Source: a virus. Taken from it: a DNA stretch of 64,000 nt. Made by a program: the position numbers and the translations under genes. Where the stretch lies: positions 36,811 through 100,810 of IMG/VR virus record IMGVR_UViG_3300021088_000005. One strand, given 5' to 3'. Below, one piece after another: positions 1-9,516 of this stretch; the stretch's first letter is position 1; every line of letters starts with the position of its first letter. The notes under the pieces were generated by a model that saw only the letters and a program-made list of their open reading frames with translations, did not search any database and was not told the DNA's origin.

Positions 1-3000
1 ATTGTTAGCTCCATTTTGTGCTCTCCGTTGAATTTCGTTATGCATTGCTCGAAGTCTATCTTCGCTATAGTGGAACTGACGAGATAGACCCGGCTCTCTA
101 AACCCTGCATTCTCCTTAATGATATCAGAAACTTCCGGTTTTGTCAAGTGAGATTTTGCAGAGTCTACTGCCTGATGTAGTTTTTCTTGAATCTCACCCT
201 CAGTATACCCCGCACGCAACATCATCCTACGCGCCATACCAGCGTCTGATCCTGGGCGCGTCGAGTCGAAATTGACATTATTGTCTCTTGGCTGCTCGTT
301 AAAAACCTCATCCGCAGCTATTCCACCCATCAAACTACGTACAAGACTAGGAACACTCTCTGGCTTTATAGCGCCACTAGGGTCGGATATATTATCGTAC
401 TCGAATCTTACAGCGCCCCTCTTCGCTCCTATGGCCTGCAAATCTGGATGAAGATGGCTAAGCATGCCGCGAACATCTAACCCGCTAGCAAGCCCCACAA
501 GAGCATGGCCTAGCTCATGTCGCTCTACATTTATATCCGGTTTTGTGAATTCCTGGTTAACTCCGGGGTTCCCAAAACGGTGCGACTTGCCAGTTGGAAC
601 CTTATACTCCCCCGCAGGAATCGGCTCGGGTCCGGTCGTGGTGCCCCAAGTAGACTCGCCTGGGAACTTCTTCTGCGCAACTCTGATAGCATCCTTACTA
701 CTGAACGCAGGAACTTTCTCAATGCGGGAGTTTCCCTGGGAGTCTATGACTTCAATAGGCCAGTTTTGTTTTCTGGCTGATTGAAGCTCATGCATCAGGT
801 CTTCGGATTCTTCCGCGCCTAGCTTTGGGTTTTCCGGCTTTAAATTTTCAATTGGCACGTATGCCTTTATAGTTTTATCCCCTCGCATATCTGCCGCAGC
901 TATTCTATGATTGCCATCTACAACTTCACCGTCTCGGTCAAGAACAATAGCTGGAAGAGGAGATTTCAACTTCGCGTATTTTTCAGCTAACGCTGGATTG
1001 TAATTATCTCCAGCATATACATATCCTTTTCTAGGAACAAAATTATCCAAATCTTCTTGGGTGTCGGGAACACGCTGTATAGGAACATCTTTTAAAGCGT
1101 ATTTTCCTGCACCGTATTGTTTAGTGAGATATCTCGCGTCCTCTTCAGATATCTTAGATGTCTTCATCAAGTGGTTAACTACATCGCTGCCGTCTACTAT
1201 TTTTGTCCCTAGCTTTGGGTTTGCTGGTCTGGGCTGGGGCTCTGTTGCGGCTGATTCATTTCTTCGTACGCCTTCGCCTTTTCCTTTAGCAGGTCCCTTC
1301 CCCTTCGGTCGAAGCTTTGCTGGATTCCCTTCCTCAGTTGCTGTTTCTGATCCGGCTCCATTCCCTGTAGCTGGTCCCTTAGCTCCTGGGCCATTTGCTG
1401 GAGGCTTCCCTGTTGGCTGTTCATTTGATGCTCCCTTAGTGTCCTGTATAATTTGTTGTAGCCTGCCAGGAGACACATGATGCTGATTGTCTAGTCCTGC
1501 TTCTCTAAACGACGCGTGATCTTCGATTACTTTCTGAACTCCGGGCTTAGACAGCACTGTCGCAGCATCTTCCTGTGCCTGACGTATCATCTTGTTAGCT
1601 TCTACTTCTGTGAACCCGGCGTCCTTAAATATGCCTTTCAACGCTTTCATATCCGCGCCTAGGTGATGGTTCTCTCCTGCTGGAATATCGTGGTAAAGGT
1701 CATTGGCGACCCCACCAGCCACGTATGTAGCCGCGATGTCCGCCATGCGTGATTTAATCTTGTTCCAGTCAATCTGTTTATCTTCACCTACGAAGTCGGT
1801 CCAGTCAATCGGAGTGCTCATTAAGCTACCCAAAGATACGTTCTCCGGGTGAATGTGACTTCTGATTCCGTCAGACACCTTAAGCCCGCGTGCATCTGCG
1901 ACAACCGCATGAGCTATGTCATGAACTATTCCCATTTGGGTGTCCATTCCCTTAGCTAACCCGGAACGCGGAGCCTGTAGTAGTGGCTCGACCTTCTCCG
2001 GAAGAGTAGCGGTTGGCAACTGCTTACCGGACTCTATGTTCTGCTGCATTTGCTTCTGCGCAGCTATTGTGTCTGCGGCATTCGCCTTGTTAATCTCGGT
2101 AACTATCTTCTTCTCATCCGGCTCTAGCGGCAATCCATGGCTCTGTTTATCTGCGACATCGTCCAGGAATCTCTTCTCTAGATCGACATAGCTAGACTTC
2201 CCTAAAATCTCACCGTAGTGGCTAGCGATAGCAACATGCAGTGGGGTGTTCTCGCGTTGCGGAACGAACATCTGCATAACCGGGCTAACGGGTTCCGGTG
2301 GGCCATATTGTCCCGCAGCTTTGCCTTCGTAGCCAAGGTTTGTTAACGCTACTCCCTTGTCCTTGACAGTGTGAATTCGGTCAGCTAGCTGATCTCGGGT
2401 CAGGTCTCCAGGAGCTATTCGCTTACCTAGTCGGTCTCCAAATGCTTTACCCATTCCATACCCGAGTGTTCCGCCGACTTCCGCACCTACTACTCCACCT
2501 ACATTGTATCCAATAGTTCCGCCTATTCCCGCTCCGCCTGCGGCTCCTAGGGTCGAAGCACCCTTCGCCAAGTTCTTAACAAACCATCCGGACTCTCCTG
2601 AACCTCGAACCGGCTGATCGCCCTTGCTGGCTACCTTCTCTAGAGCAGTCTTAACACGTATAATAGACGCTTGGTCTCTGCGCAGTCCTCTTACTCCGCT
2701 AACTCCACGTTCTTGCAGCGCACCGTCTATGCCAGTTCGGAGGCTATCCGCAGCCCAATACCTAGCTGCAAATTCCGGATCGGCGCGTAGTGCGGTAGCG
2801 ACATCCCAGAAATTTCTCTTAAGAGTAGCTCTATTCAGTGCGTTTATGTCTGTGAGTATCTTTTGTGCTTCTTCTACCGTAGGATCGGTTAGGTTGAACT
2901 TTTGTGACAGATGGTTCATTCCGTCTTCTACAAAATCCTGCTGCGGACTGTCAGCTAGTTTATCGCGAACGTCTTGATTAACATTTGTAGTGATCGCGTC

Positions 3001-4173
3001 CTTTCCATACTTGTCTACGTGTCTTCCTACTTCGGTGTCGATATCATCTGATAGCTGCTGAGCAGCGTTCACATGATCTTCTACCGTATGGATAGGATTA
3101 GTTTCATGCAGCTTCTCCGAAGCGCCTAAGAATATCTGTGCATCTTTATCCGAATATGCGCCTTGTGTTGTATTAGTCGGAGGAGCCATCTTCTTAAAGT
3201 TATCAACAGCTTGGCGAACTGCTCTATCCTGCTTCTCACTAGTCTTCGGTATGTTTTGAACCTTACGGTTTAGCCTATCCAGTTCTGCCCCGGCCTCTAT
3301 TCTTGCAGTGTGGGCGTCCTGTAGCGCAGTGCTTGCCTTACGTGAGTTTGCAGCCGCAGCGGACGCTCGGTTGTTCGCGTCGTCTACGTGCTGCTGAGTT
3401 ACATTCGGATCGCCGCTATCGTGGGCCTGGGTTATTCTCTCGGCTTCCTCGCGTGCTTTGACAGCCTGGTCGGTAGCGATCTGCTGTTCTCTCAAACGCT
3501 GATCGAACATAGCGGTCGCAGAATCATGCGTAGCGCTAGCGACCTGATGCGCACGGATATCTGACCGGAAGGTCTTAGCGATTCTCTCATGCTCGCCGCC
3601 GATTAACGTAGCTGCGATAGCAGGTACAGATTCTCCTACTATTCCTGCGATGTCTCCCTTGGCTGCTCTTTCGCGTATTCCTTCTGGGTCGAGACCAGCA
3701 ACTCCGCCGATACCGCTAGCGACTGAAGATATAACAGGCTGGCCTTCATCGCGAGCCCTAGTATATCCTTCGTATACGCCTTTCGCGCCTTCGTACGCGC
3801 TATAAACTCCGCCTGTCACAAGATTAGCAGCGACAGACTTTGCGGTTTCGGTTGCAGAACTAGGCAACATAGCCTTTGTTCCCGCAGCTACTCCGGAACC
3901 AAATCTAGACACCGCTCCCGGTTGCGCCTGCGGTTGATTATCGAACCCGAAATCGTATCCGGCCTGCGGAGTGGGCGCAGAAGCTGGTGCCGCAGCAACT
4001 GACTGAGGCTTCCCGAATCCGAAATCGAATCCGGACGATTGTGGCTGAGCCTGCGGGTCAACTGGCCCTAGTGGTTTGCCCGAAATGTCGTATGCAACAC
4101 CGTTTTCTACCCTGGTCGCGTTAGGATATTGCGCAGGGGTTTGAATCTGCTCTGGTTCTGGAGTATCAACCAT
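1..4173 (-). CDS. Large virion-associated protein with two M41-like peptidase domains, C-terminus beyond window edge
   Basis: An open frame runs from ATG at 4173 (site AGGATATAAG before it) to base 1 without a stop, about 1390 codons. The N-terminus is Gln/Pro-rich, followed by a long Ala/Gln-rich helical region and a Gly-rich hydrophobic stretch around 2450-2560. Two copies of a domain resembling the FtsH (M41) peptidase follow. Copy 2 has HELGH (about 505-520), then MGGIAADEVF and a later Asp in SDAGMARRMML. Copy 1 has HDIAH (about 1900-1915), then VAGGVANDLY and ADMKALKGIF. Between them lie a Pro/Gly/Lys-rich linker and a ParB-like segment (DGNHRIAAADM, near 900-925). It is the last virion gene seen, after the internal/tail genes. 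A role inside the capsid or during ejection is inferred; proteolysis is not proven. Confidence 0.75.
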   Translation of the reverse strand, partial: MVDTPEPEQIQTPAQYPNATRVENGVAYDISGKPLGPVDPQAQPQSSGFDFGFGKPQSVAAAPASAPTPQAGYDFGFDNQPQAQPGAVSRFGSGVAAGTKAMLPSSATETAKSVAANLVTGGVYSAYEGAKGVYEGYTRARDEGQPVISSVASGIGGVAGLDPEGIRERAAKGDIAGIVGESVPAIAATLIGGEHERIAKTFRSDIRAHQVASATHDSATAMFDQRLREQQIATDQAVKAREEAERITQAHDSGDPNVTQQHVDDANNRASAAAANSRKASTALQDAHTARIEAGAELDRLNRKVQNIPKTSEKQDRAVRQAVDNFKKMAPPTNTTQGAYSDKDAQIFLGASEKLHETNPIHTVEDHVNAAQQLSDDIDTEVGRHVDKYGKDAITTNVNQDVRDKLADSPQQDFVEDGMNHLSQKFNLTDPTVEEAQKILTDINALNRATLKRNFWDVATALRADPEFAARYWAADSLRTGIDGALQERGVSGVRGLRRDQASIIRVKTALEKVASKGDQPVRGSGESGWFVKNLAKGASTLGAAGGAGIGGTIGYNVGGVVGAEVGGTLGYGMGKAFGDRLGKRIAPGDLTRDQLADRIHTVKDKGVALTNLGYEGKAAGQYGPPEPVSPVMQMFVPQRENTPLHVAIASHYGEILGKSSYVDLEKRFLDDVADKQSHGLPLEPDEKKIVTEINKANAADTIAAQKQMQQNIESGKQLPTATLPEKVEPLLQAPRSGLAKGMDTQMGIVHDIAHAVVADARGLKVSDGIRSHIHPENVSLGSLMSTPIDWTDFVGEDKQIDWNKIKSRMADIAATYVAGGVANDLYHDIPAGENHHLGADMKALKGIFKDAGFTEVEANKMIRQAQEDAATVLSKPGVQKVIEDHASFREAGLDNQHHVSPGRLQQIIQDTKGASNEQPTGKPPANGPGAKGPATGNGAGSETATEEGNPAKLRPKGKGPAKGKGEGVRRNESAATEPQPRPANPKLGTKIVDGSDVVNHLMKTSKISEEDARYLTKQYGAGKYALKDVPIQRVPDTQEDLDNFVPRKGYVYAGDNYNPALAEKYAKLKSPLPAIVLDRDGEVVDGNHRIAAADMRGDKTIKAYVPIENLKPENPKLGAEESEDLMHELQSARKQNWPIEVIDSQGNSRIEKVPAFSSKDAIRVAQKKFPGESTWGTTTGPEPIPAGEYKVPTGKSHRFGNPGVNQEFTKPDINVERHELGHALVGLASGLDVRGMLSHLHPDLQAIGAKRGAVRFEYDNISDPSGAIKPESVPSLVRSLMGGIAADEVFNEQPRDNNVNFDSTRPGSDAGMARRMMLRAGYTEGEIQEKLHQAVDSAKSHLTKPEVSDIIKENAGFREPGLSRQFHYSEDRLRAMHNEIQRRAQNGANN

Positions 4174-4182
4174 CTTATATCC

Positions 4183-6375
4183 TTACAGCGGCTGTCCCGT
4201 CTGTTGACTATACTTCTTTCCTGTTGCGTCCTGAATCGAACCGTCAGACATCTTCCATACCGGAGTTCCGTTTGCAGCCTTTCCTGGGTTCGGGTTGACT
4301 GCGCCCTTAGGTGCTGCCGGAGTCTGATCTACTGGCTGACCTGCCATCTTAGCGAGAATATTACGCTGAGCATTCATAGTTGCCAGGTCCCCAGGCATGC
4401 GAGCCGCGTATTCCTTGCTTGGAGCACTCTCGTCCCATGTGTCCTTTAGGGTTCCAAACTTGTCCATCATAGACTGTGCCTGGGTTGTGATTGCTGCTTC
4501 GCGGCCTCCAGGAAGATTAGCTGCCAACGTAGATTTGATGTTGGCAATAGCCGGAACTGTACTATCTCCGTAGAATGCCGCCAATTCTGTTGACAAAGTG
4601 TCAATCTTGTTCATGTAGGCATTGTACGCAGGGGTTCCCGGAACGTGACTTGTGTTGGTGTTGAGTGCCATTGCTTCCTGCAAATGCTTCAACGCAGTGA
4701 CTCCGCTCTTAAGCTGATCTCCGGTCTTCCCAGAAGTGTACTTTGTGTAATTTTCCATATAACTCTTGATCTTGTCTGGTTCGAAATCCGGATATGCTCT
4801 TGTAACCGCGTTGATTACTTCTGGCTTACGCGATAGCAAGTAGCTCAAGTTATTAATAGGAGCCTTTCCTTGCCCGATCAAGTCCACTGTTGAGCGAGCC
4901 GCAGATGGCAAGCTAGCTCTAAATGCCTCTGGGGTTGTTGCGTTCTCGTCGCCCGCGAAGTCGCCGTTCTTAAGCTTGTCTGCCGCAGCCTTAGCATTTA
5001 TCTCCAAGACTTTGTTCTCTTCCTCTTGCTTATTGTGCCTCTCAACTTCGGTCTGCTTGCGATCTTCCTCTACCTTCTTCTCGTAGTTTTCCTTTGCAGC
5101 CGGGGTCAGTGCAGACATAGCTAAGTCAATCTTACGTGATGCGTCTTCCATCTGCTGTTTCTTCTGCTGCAATGCCTGGGTCACCGGATTCGGTTGTCCA
5201 GGTTGACTCGGGTTCTTCTTTTCTACAGCATCGATCATCTGATCTACCGCTGCTAGATGAGCGTCAGCGTTCTTACGTGCTTCGGTCAACCCGCCGACTG
5301 GATCGATGGCGATGTAGTGCTGAATCTGAGGATCGGTCAAAGCATCGTTAACTCTGCGAGACTGTTCCGCAGACATGTCTTCTTGGTTTGCTTTCTCCAT
5401 CCTAGTCTGAGCCGCCCGTACACCGTCGGCTTGTGATGATAGCGCGTCTAGCTCTGAGAAACTCAATGATGTGTTTGCTGGTATCTTCTTGCCTGTCCAT
5501 CTTGATAGATACTCGGCCTCGGCACTTGATATTGGCTGTCTCTTCTCGGTCATGTCAGTCTTAGAAATAGAATATGTCGGAGACATTACCGGATTTCCGT
5601 TCTTATCCACTGCTGGCTTGCCATCTTTGTAAACAGGCTGTTCTCCGGTAGGACGACCTGTGTGGGTCTTCCAGAAGTTTGGGTCTTTAGACAGCATGTC
5701 GTTTAACTGATCTTGGGTGACATCATCCTGATTGTTAGAAGTGTCGTACCTAGATCGCAGGTTCTTCATGAACGATGTGCCCTGGTCGTACTCGGTCTTT
5801 CTATCCTGCATGTCCTGACGGTACATGTTGCGGGTGTTCATTGCGATACGCTGAGTGGTTTCAGCACGTAGCAATTCCTGATTCTTCTCTTTCGAGATAG
5901 CTTCCTTCTCTTGAGCCTGACGCTGACCGCGTGCTTGTAGTGTTCTGGCAACTCCGGTCAGTGCTCCGCCGCCGTTCGGGGCGGGTTCTCCCGCAGCCGC
6001 AGCATCACTGATGCTGCCCATCATACCAGTCACTCCGGCTAGAACAGCCTTAGCCCATCCACCGGGCGCAGCAACCGCAGCCGGATTAGACTTAGCCGCA
6101 GCATCCATTCCCTGCGCCATCCTTGTAACAGCCGGAGACTTTACAGGTCGTAGGATGTTCTGTAGAGCCTGAACCCCAGGCAGGTCGCCTAAAGTAGCGC
6201 GGGTCTGGTCTTCGTCCTGGTTATCTTGGTCAGGTTGTTCCGCGTTCTGTGGTGCAGCTTGTAGCGCGGCGACCCCAGGGGCCATGGTCTGTCCGACCAT
6301 GCCTGCGGGAGTAGTATTTCCTAGAACGTCCGTGCTAGGAGAGCTAGGAAGTTGTCCTGGTACTATCTCTGTCAT
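4183..6375 (-). CDS. Putative internal virion protein, 730 aa, coiled-coil rich
   Basis: No family is recognised. The protein starts at ATG 6375 behind AAGAGGATAAC and ends 9 bases before the next gene. It is Ala/Gln/Lys-rich with long charged helical stretches (roughly residues 330-460), an Ala/Gly-rich N-terminal region and a Pro/Gly C-terminal tail. It sits between a Gly/Ala-rich 212-aa protein and the giant M41-like protein, tightly packed on one strand. In podoviruses this position after the tail genes usually holds internal or ejection proteins, so that role is inferred from place and composition only. Confidence 0.6.
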   Translation of the reverse strand: MTEIVPGQLPSSPSTDVLGNTTPAGMVGQTMAPGVAALQAAPQNAEQPDQDNQDEDQTRATLGDLPGVQALQNILRPVKSPAVTRMAQGMDAAAKSNPAAVAAPGGWAKAVLAGVTGMMGSISDAAAAGEPAPNGGGALTGVARTLQARGQRQAQEKEAISKEKNQELLRAETTQRIAMNTRNMYRQDMQDRKTEYDQGTSFMKNLRSRYDTSNNQDDVTQDQLNDMLSKDPNFWKTHTGRPTGEQPVYKDGKPAVDKNGNPVMSPTYSISKTDMTEKRQPISSAEAEYLSRWTGKKIPANTSLSFSELDALSSQADGVRAAQTRMEKANQEDMSAEQSRRVNDALTDPQIQHYIAIDPVGGLTEARKNADAHLAAVDQMIDAVEKKNPSQPGQPNPVTQALQQKKQQMEDASRKIDLAMSALTPAAKENYEKKVEEDRKQTEVERHNKQEEENKVLEINAKAAADKLKNGDFAGDENATTPEAFRASLPSAARSTVDLIGQGKAPINNLSYLLSRKPEVINAVTRAYPDFEPDKIKSYMENYTKYTSGKTGDQLKSGVTALKHLQEAMALNTNTSHVPGTPAYNAYMNKIDTLSTELAAFYGDSTVPAIANIKSTLAANLPGGREAAITTQAQSMMDKFGTLKDTWDESAPSKEYAARMPGDLATMNAQRNILAKMAGQPVDQTPAAPKGAVNPNPGKAANGTPVWKMSDGSIQDATGKKYSQQTGQPL

Positions 6376-6384
6376 GTTATCCTC

Positions 6385-7023
6385 TTATCCCTTAAGTCCG
6401 CCAGCGAACCCGCTAAAGAAGTTACCTACCTGTTCGCCACCTGTCGAGGTTCCCGCTGTGTCTAGGTTACCTAAACCGCCACTAATACCGCCCATCAAGC
6501 CGCCAGCTAATGAAGTAATACCACCTGCGATAGCCATCTGCTCTTGATTCTTCTGTTCTTGGACTGTCTTAGCTTCACCGAACGCGCTTTGGTTTGACGC
6601 ACTAGTCTCGCCAGCTAGTTGACCCGGAGCGTAATCTGCTTGTAGAGCCTGCAACCCACCTGCGGCGGTCTGCCAGTTCTGTCTTCCCTGATTATAGTTC
6701 GCATTCGTGATGGCAAGGCTTTCTTGAGACGATTGGTTTGCCGCTGCGTTAGCTGCGGTTTGCCTTAAAGTGTCTTCTCCGCCAGTCGGAAGATACTCGT
6801 TTCCGCCGCCGCGTGCAGCCAAGGTATTGTTCAAACTTGTCTGAGCTTTCGCGTAGTTAGCAGCGACCCCTTCTCCCGCTTCGGTGTTCAGCGCAGCTAG
6901 TTGCTGTGGTTCGAACCCCTGCTGATCCGGACCTGCCTGGAATATAGGAGTGTAAACATTGTTCATGTTTTGCAACACCCCGGCCTGGTCAGCGAAGTTT
7001 GTTGCATACTGACCTTGCAGCAA
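6385..7023 (-). CDS. Small Ala/Gly-rich putative internal virion protein, start unclear
   Basis: The frame encodes a Gln/Asn/Ala-rich protein ending in a Gly-rich hydrophobic segment (GGITSLAGGLMGGISGGLG), as in small phage internal virion proteins. The only plausible initiation codon is TTG at 7023, and it lacks a well-spaced Shine-Dalgarno. The frame is open upstream and overlaps the end of the GNAT-like gene in the -1 frame, where CAGAAAAAC lies just before that gene's stop. Either a weak TTG start or frameshift read-through is possible. Ends 9 bases before the next gene. Confidence 0.6.
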   Translation of the reverse strand: MLQGQYATNFADQAGVLQNMNNVYTPIFQAGPDQQGFEPQQLAALNTEAGEGVAANYAKAQTSLNNTLAARGGGNEYLPTGGEDTLRQTAANAAANQSSQESLAITNANYNQGRQNWQTAAGGLQALQADYAPGQLAGETSASNQSAFGEAKTVQEQKNQEQMAIAGGITSLAGGLMGGISGGLGNLDTAGTSTGGEQVGNFFSGFAGGLKG

Positions 7024-7049
7024 CCGACTGAACGCCGATTCCTGGGAAG

Positions 7050-7505
7050 CTAACTGTTTTTCTGAATCACTTGGTCCGCAAATATGGCTACCCTCACCTG
7101 GTAATCGCTACCGCCTGCTGGTTCGAATCCGAATTTTCGTTTCATAAAATCAATAAGCAATTTACTAGTCGATTGGAATACGACCAGATTGGCTTGCTGC
7201 TGTTTACTGTAGTCAAGAACAATCGGAACACACTTAATCATTGCCTTAACCAATCGAAGCTTCTGCACATCTCCGCGAGGCGCGAACTGGGTGTGCAATC
7301 TGATCGCTCCGAATAAGTCTTTCGGGTCGAGTCTGACATAACAGATCGATCCGGTGTCATCGTCCAGTCTGAATGACAACAGACTTCCTGGAACGCCTGT
7401 CAGCCACCAGATCGGATCGAGGCAATCCTTATGGTAAGGATCGTTCTGAATCCATCTGGTAAGCTGATCGATGTCTTCCTGTGTTGATGGGATTAGTTTA
7501 ATCAT
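7050..7505 (-). CDS. GNAT-like acetyltransferase fold protein in the virion cluster
   Basis: This 151-aa protein has the order expected of a GNAT fold: a beta strand SICYVRLDP, a charged helix (KLRLVKAMIKCVPIVLDYSK), then LVVFQSTSKLLIDFMKRKFGFEP, which resembles the C-terminal motif of N-acetyltransferases. GNAT-like proteins occur among podovirus virion genes. Its ATG overlaps the stop of the upstream gene (TAATG), so translation is coupled. Catalytic activity and substrate are unknown. Confidence 0.55.
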   Translation of the reverse strand: MIKLIPSTQEDIDQLTRWIQNDPYHKDCLDPIWWLTGVPGSLLSFRLDDDTGSICYVRLDPKDLFGAIRLHTQFAPRGDVQKLRLVKAMIKCVPIVLDYSKQQQANLVVFQSTSKLLIDFMKRKFGFEPAGGSDYQVRVAIFADQVIQKNS

Positions 7506-9247
7506 TAGGTTATCGTTGTGTCTACAATTGTGTACTGGATAGACAAAGTTACAGTGCCGTCTCCGACGGTAGGATCGGCCACGTCCGTAAATGCGAACAA
7601 CGCTGTGTTAACCTGATCGGCTGTTGGTATATTGCGGTCAAAAGACCCACCGTTGTTGTAGGCATCCGTAGCTTGATCTATAAATCCAGCGTTAGACGCT
7701 AAAAACCACACGGATGAGGCTTGATTATTGTTAAAGCACAATCCGATTTGAGACGAACCGTTCAGTGTAAACGCCGTCGTGTTGTGACGGTAGTGTGCTA
7801 ACGTAGACACAATTAGATAGGTCTTGTTAGCTCCCGGTGCCGGAAGTACTTGTGTCGGCACTGAATGCAGGGTCTTTATCTGTGCTGCTGTCAGTGTAAA
7901 TGTCTTCGACTGGATGTACGCAGCGCTCCCGCTTGTAGAATTCTGGAACTGCAACGCACCCGATACAGATACTCCGCCCCAAGTGAACGCACCGGAGTTG
8001 CTGATATTAGTTGTCGTAGTAGCGTTGGTTCCCGCGCCGACCGTATCGTTTATAGATGTAGACGACAAAATGCCCGCAGAACCGTTCCACCATGAGCTAT
8101 CTACGATGAAACTTGTCGAATTGACATTTCCAATTGCAGTCGCTAACGCGGAAGTCAAAGTAACATTTCCACCGACAAACTGAGACTGAGTTGACAACTG
8201 ACCTGTAGACACTGAAACAGGCATACTTATTAATGAGTTAGCAAGACTCTGCTTATTTTTAATGGTCAGAGTCTGACCACCGATTCCTGCATTCCCCACG
8301 CCGACAGAAACCTGCATCGTGAACGAATCATCTTCGGTTGCCGATCCGGTCCATACCTGTCCGCCGATCTCGAATATCGGAGAGTTCTGGTTAGCAAGGC
8401 TTGTGGCTGCTGTGCGATTAAATATCTGCGTAGTTGTTGTGGCGGTTCCGCCAAAGAAGTTATTCGCGCTAGCGGAATAGAATCCGAAACCACTTCCTGT
8501 CTGAGGGTCCGCATGGAACGCCGCGCTTAAAGTATCGCCCGCCAATCCCTGGTCGTCAGAATGAAAACCGAAGTTATTGTGCATTGTTCCGGAGTTAGAA
8601 GCAGACACTGCCCAAAATGCCATATTGGTAGTAGTCGTACCTCCTTGGCAATTAGTTTCTCCAAGAACGCTGAACATCTTAGTAACTGTACCAGGGCCAT
8701 TATTTGCGGCGAAAGTTACAATTGCGCCGTTAAAAGATTGAACTGCTCCTATGCTAGGAGCGCTAAAAGTATCCGCTTCTACCGCGAACATACTAGAATC
8801 AGCAGTTCCTTCTGCTAATGTAGTAGAATAAACTCCTGACGAAGTAGTGTTATTTGTAGACTGCCCAACGGCCATTACAGCATACTGATTTCCAACCGAC
8901 CCGCTTATCAGCGCAGAAAATCTTGATGTTGTAGGCTGCGGTGTTATAGAAGAAAACAAAGGGTCGAGTCCACTGATAGACCCGACTTCTAGTTCTTGCG
9001 CAACCGTATTCCATGTGAAGTTAGGGTCGCCTATCAAGGTGTCCGTTCCGGAACCGAAACCTACTTGTCCCGCAGGTAAAGTAGCACCAGTACCAAATAG
9101 CAGACTACCCTGAAGATGTCCATCAGAATCGATCCACCCGAACACCTGTCCGCCCTGGCTATTTGCAAGCTGAAGGAAATCGAACGTGGCGCGGCGCGGA
9201 TTTACGAACTGACCTATAACTGTCTGTGTTGTTGGAGTAAGTCCCAT
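7505..9247 (-). CDS. Probable tail fibre / appendage protein, 580 aa
   Basis: Ser/Thr/Gly/Asn-rich beta-type composition. The short N-terminus (PRRATFDFLQLANSQGGQVF) suits attachment to a tail, followed by long low-complexity beta repeats and a C-terminal region resembling a receptor-binding head. The upstream fibre genes 9517-10377 and 10377-11531 share this style. No catalytic motif is seen. Function as a fibre is inferred from composition and position downstream of the tail nozzle gene. Confidence 0.6.
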   Translation of the reverse strand: MGLTPTTQTVIGQFVNPRRATFDFLQLANSQGGQVFGWIDSDGHLQGSLLFGTGATLPAGQVGFGSGTDTLIGDPNFTWNTVAQELEVGSISGLDPLFSSITPQPTTSRFSALISGSVGNQYAVMAVGQSTNNTTSSGVYSTTLAEGTADSSMFAVEADTFSAPSIGAVQSFNGAIVTFAANNGPGTVTKMFSVLGETNCQGGTTTTNMAFWAVSASNSGTMHNNFGFHSDDQGLAGDTLSAAFHADPQTGSGFGFYSASANNFFGGTATTTTQIFNRTAATSLANQNSPIFEIGGQVWTGSATEDDSFTMQVSVGVGNAGIGGQTLTIKNKQSLANSLISMPVSVSTGQLSTQSQFVGGNVTLTSALATAIGNVNSTSFIVDSSWWNGSAGILSSTSINDTVGAGTNATTTTNISNSGAFTWGGVSVSGALQFQNSTSGSAAYIQSKTFTLTAAQIKTLHSVPTQVLPAPGANKTYLIVSTLAHYRHNTTAFTLNGSSQIGLCFNNNQASSVWFLASNAGFIDQATDAYNNGGSFDRNIPTADQVNTALFAFTDVADPTVGDGTVTLSIQYTIVDTTIT

Positions 9248-9255
9248 GTGTCCTC

Positions 9256-9507
9256 TTATGTCTTGCTAATACCTGTGAATCCTGGTCGTGTCCAGTCTTC
9301 TGGGTGCGCCGGAGCAGGCTCTGCCTTCCAGCCCGGTCCCGCCTTCGGGCTCGGAGAAATCTTGTCGTCCGCGTCTCCCGGCTTCGGAAGCGACTGATCG
9401 GTGTATGTTTTCGGCTTGGTCTGGTCTATGACACCTTCGATCTCCATAGACGATTCGCCCTTACGGGCGTTGCGAGCCGATTTATATGATGGTTTGTTGT
9501 CTGCCAT
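9256..9507 (-). CDS. Small charged protein of unknown function, 83 aa
   Basis: Starts at ATG 9507 behind AGAGATATT and lies between two fibre-like genes with gaps of about 10 bases. It is Lys/Pro/Asp-rich, has no membrane segment and no recognised domain. Small, disordered proteins between fibre genes may be chaperones or linkers, but nothing in the sequence supports a specific role. Confidence 0.5.
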   Translation of the reverse strand: MADNKPSYKSARNARKGESSMEIEGVIDQTKPKTYTDQSLPKPGDADDKISPSPKAGPGWKAEPAPAHPEDWTRPGFTGISKT

Positions 9508-9516
9508 AATATCTCT

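Noticed and set aside
1209-1478. 89-codon Gln-rich frame on the minus strand within the giant protein gene
   Set aside because: Out of frame with the continuous long coding frame, which shows domain motifs on both sides.
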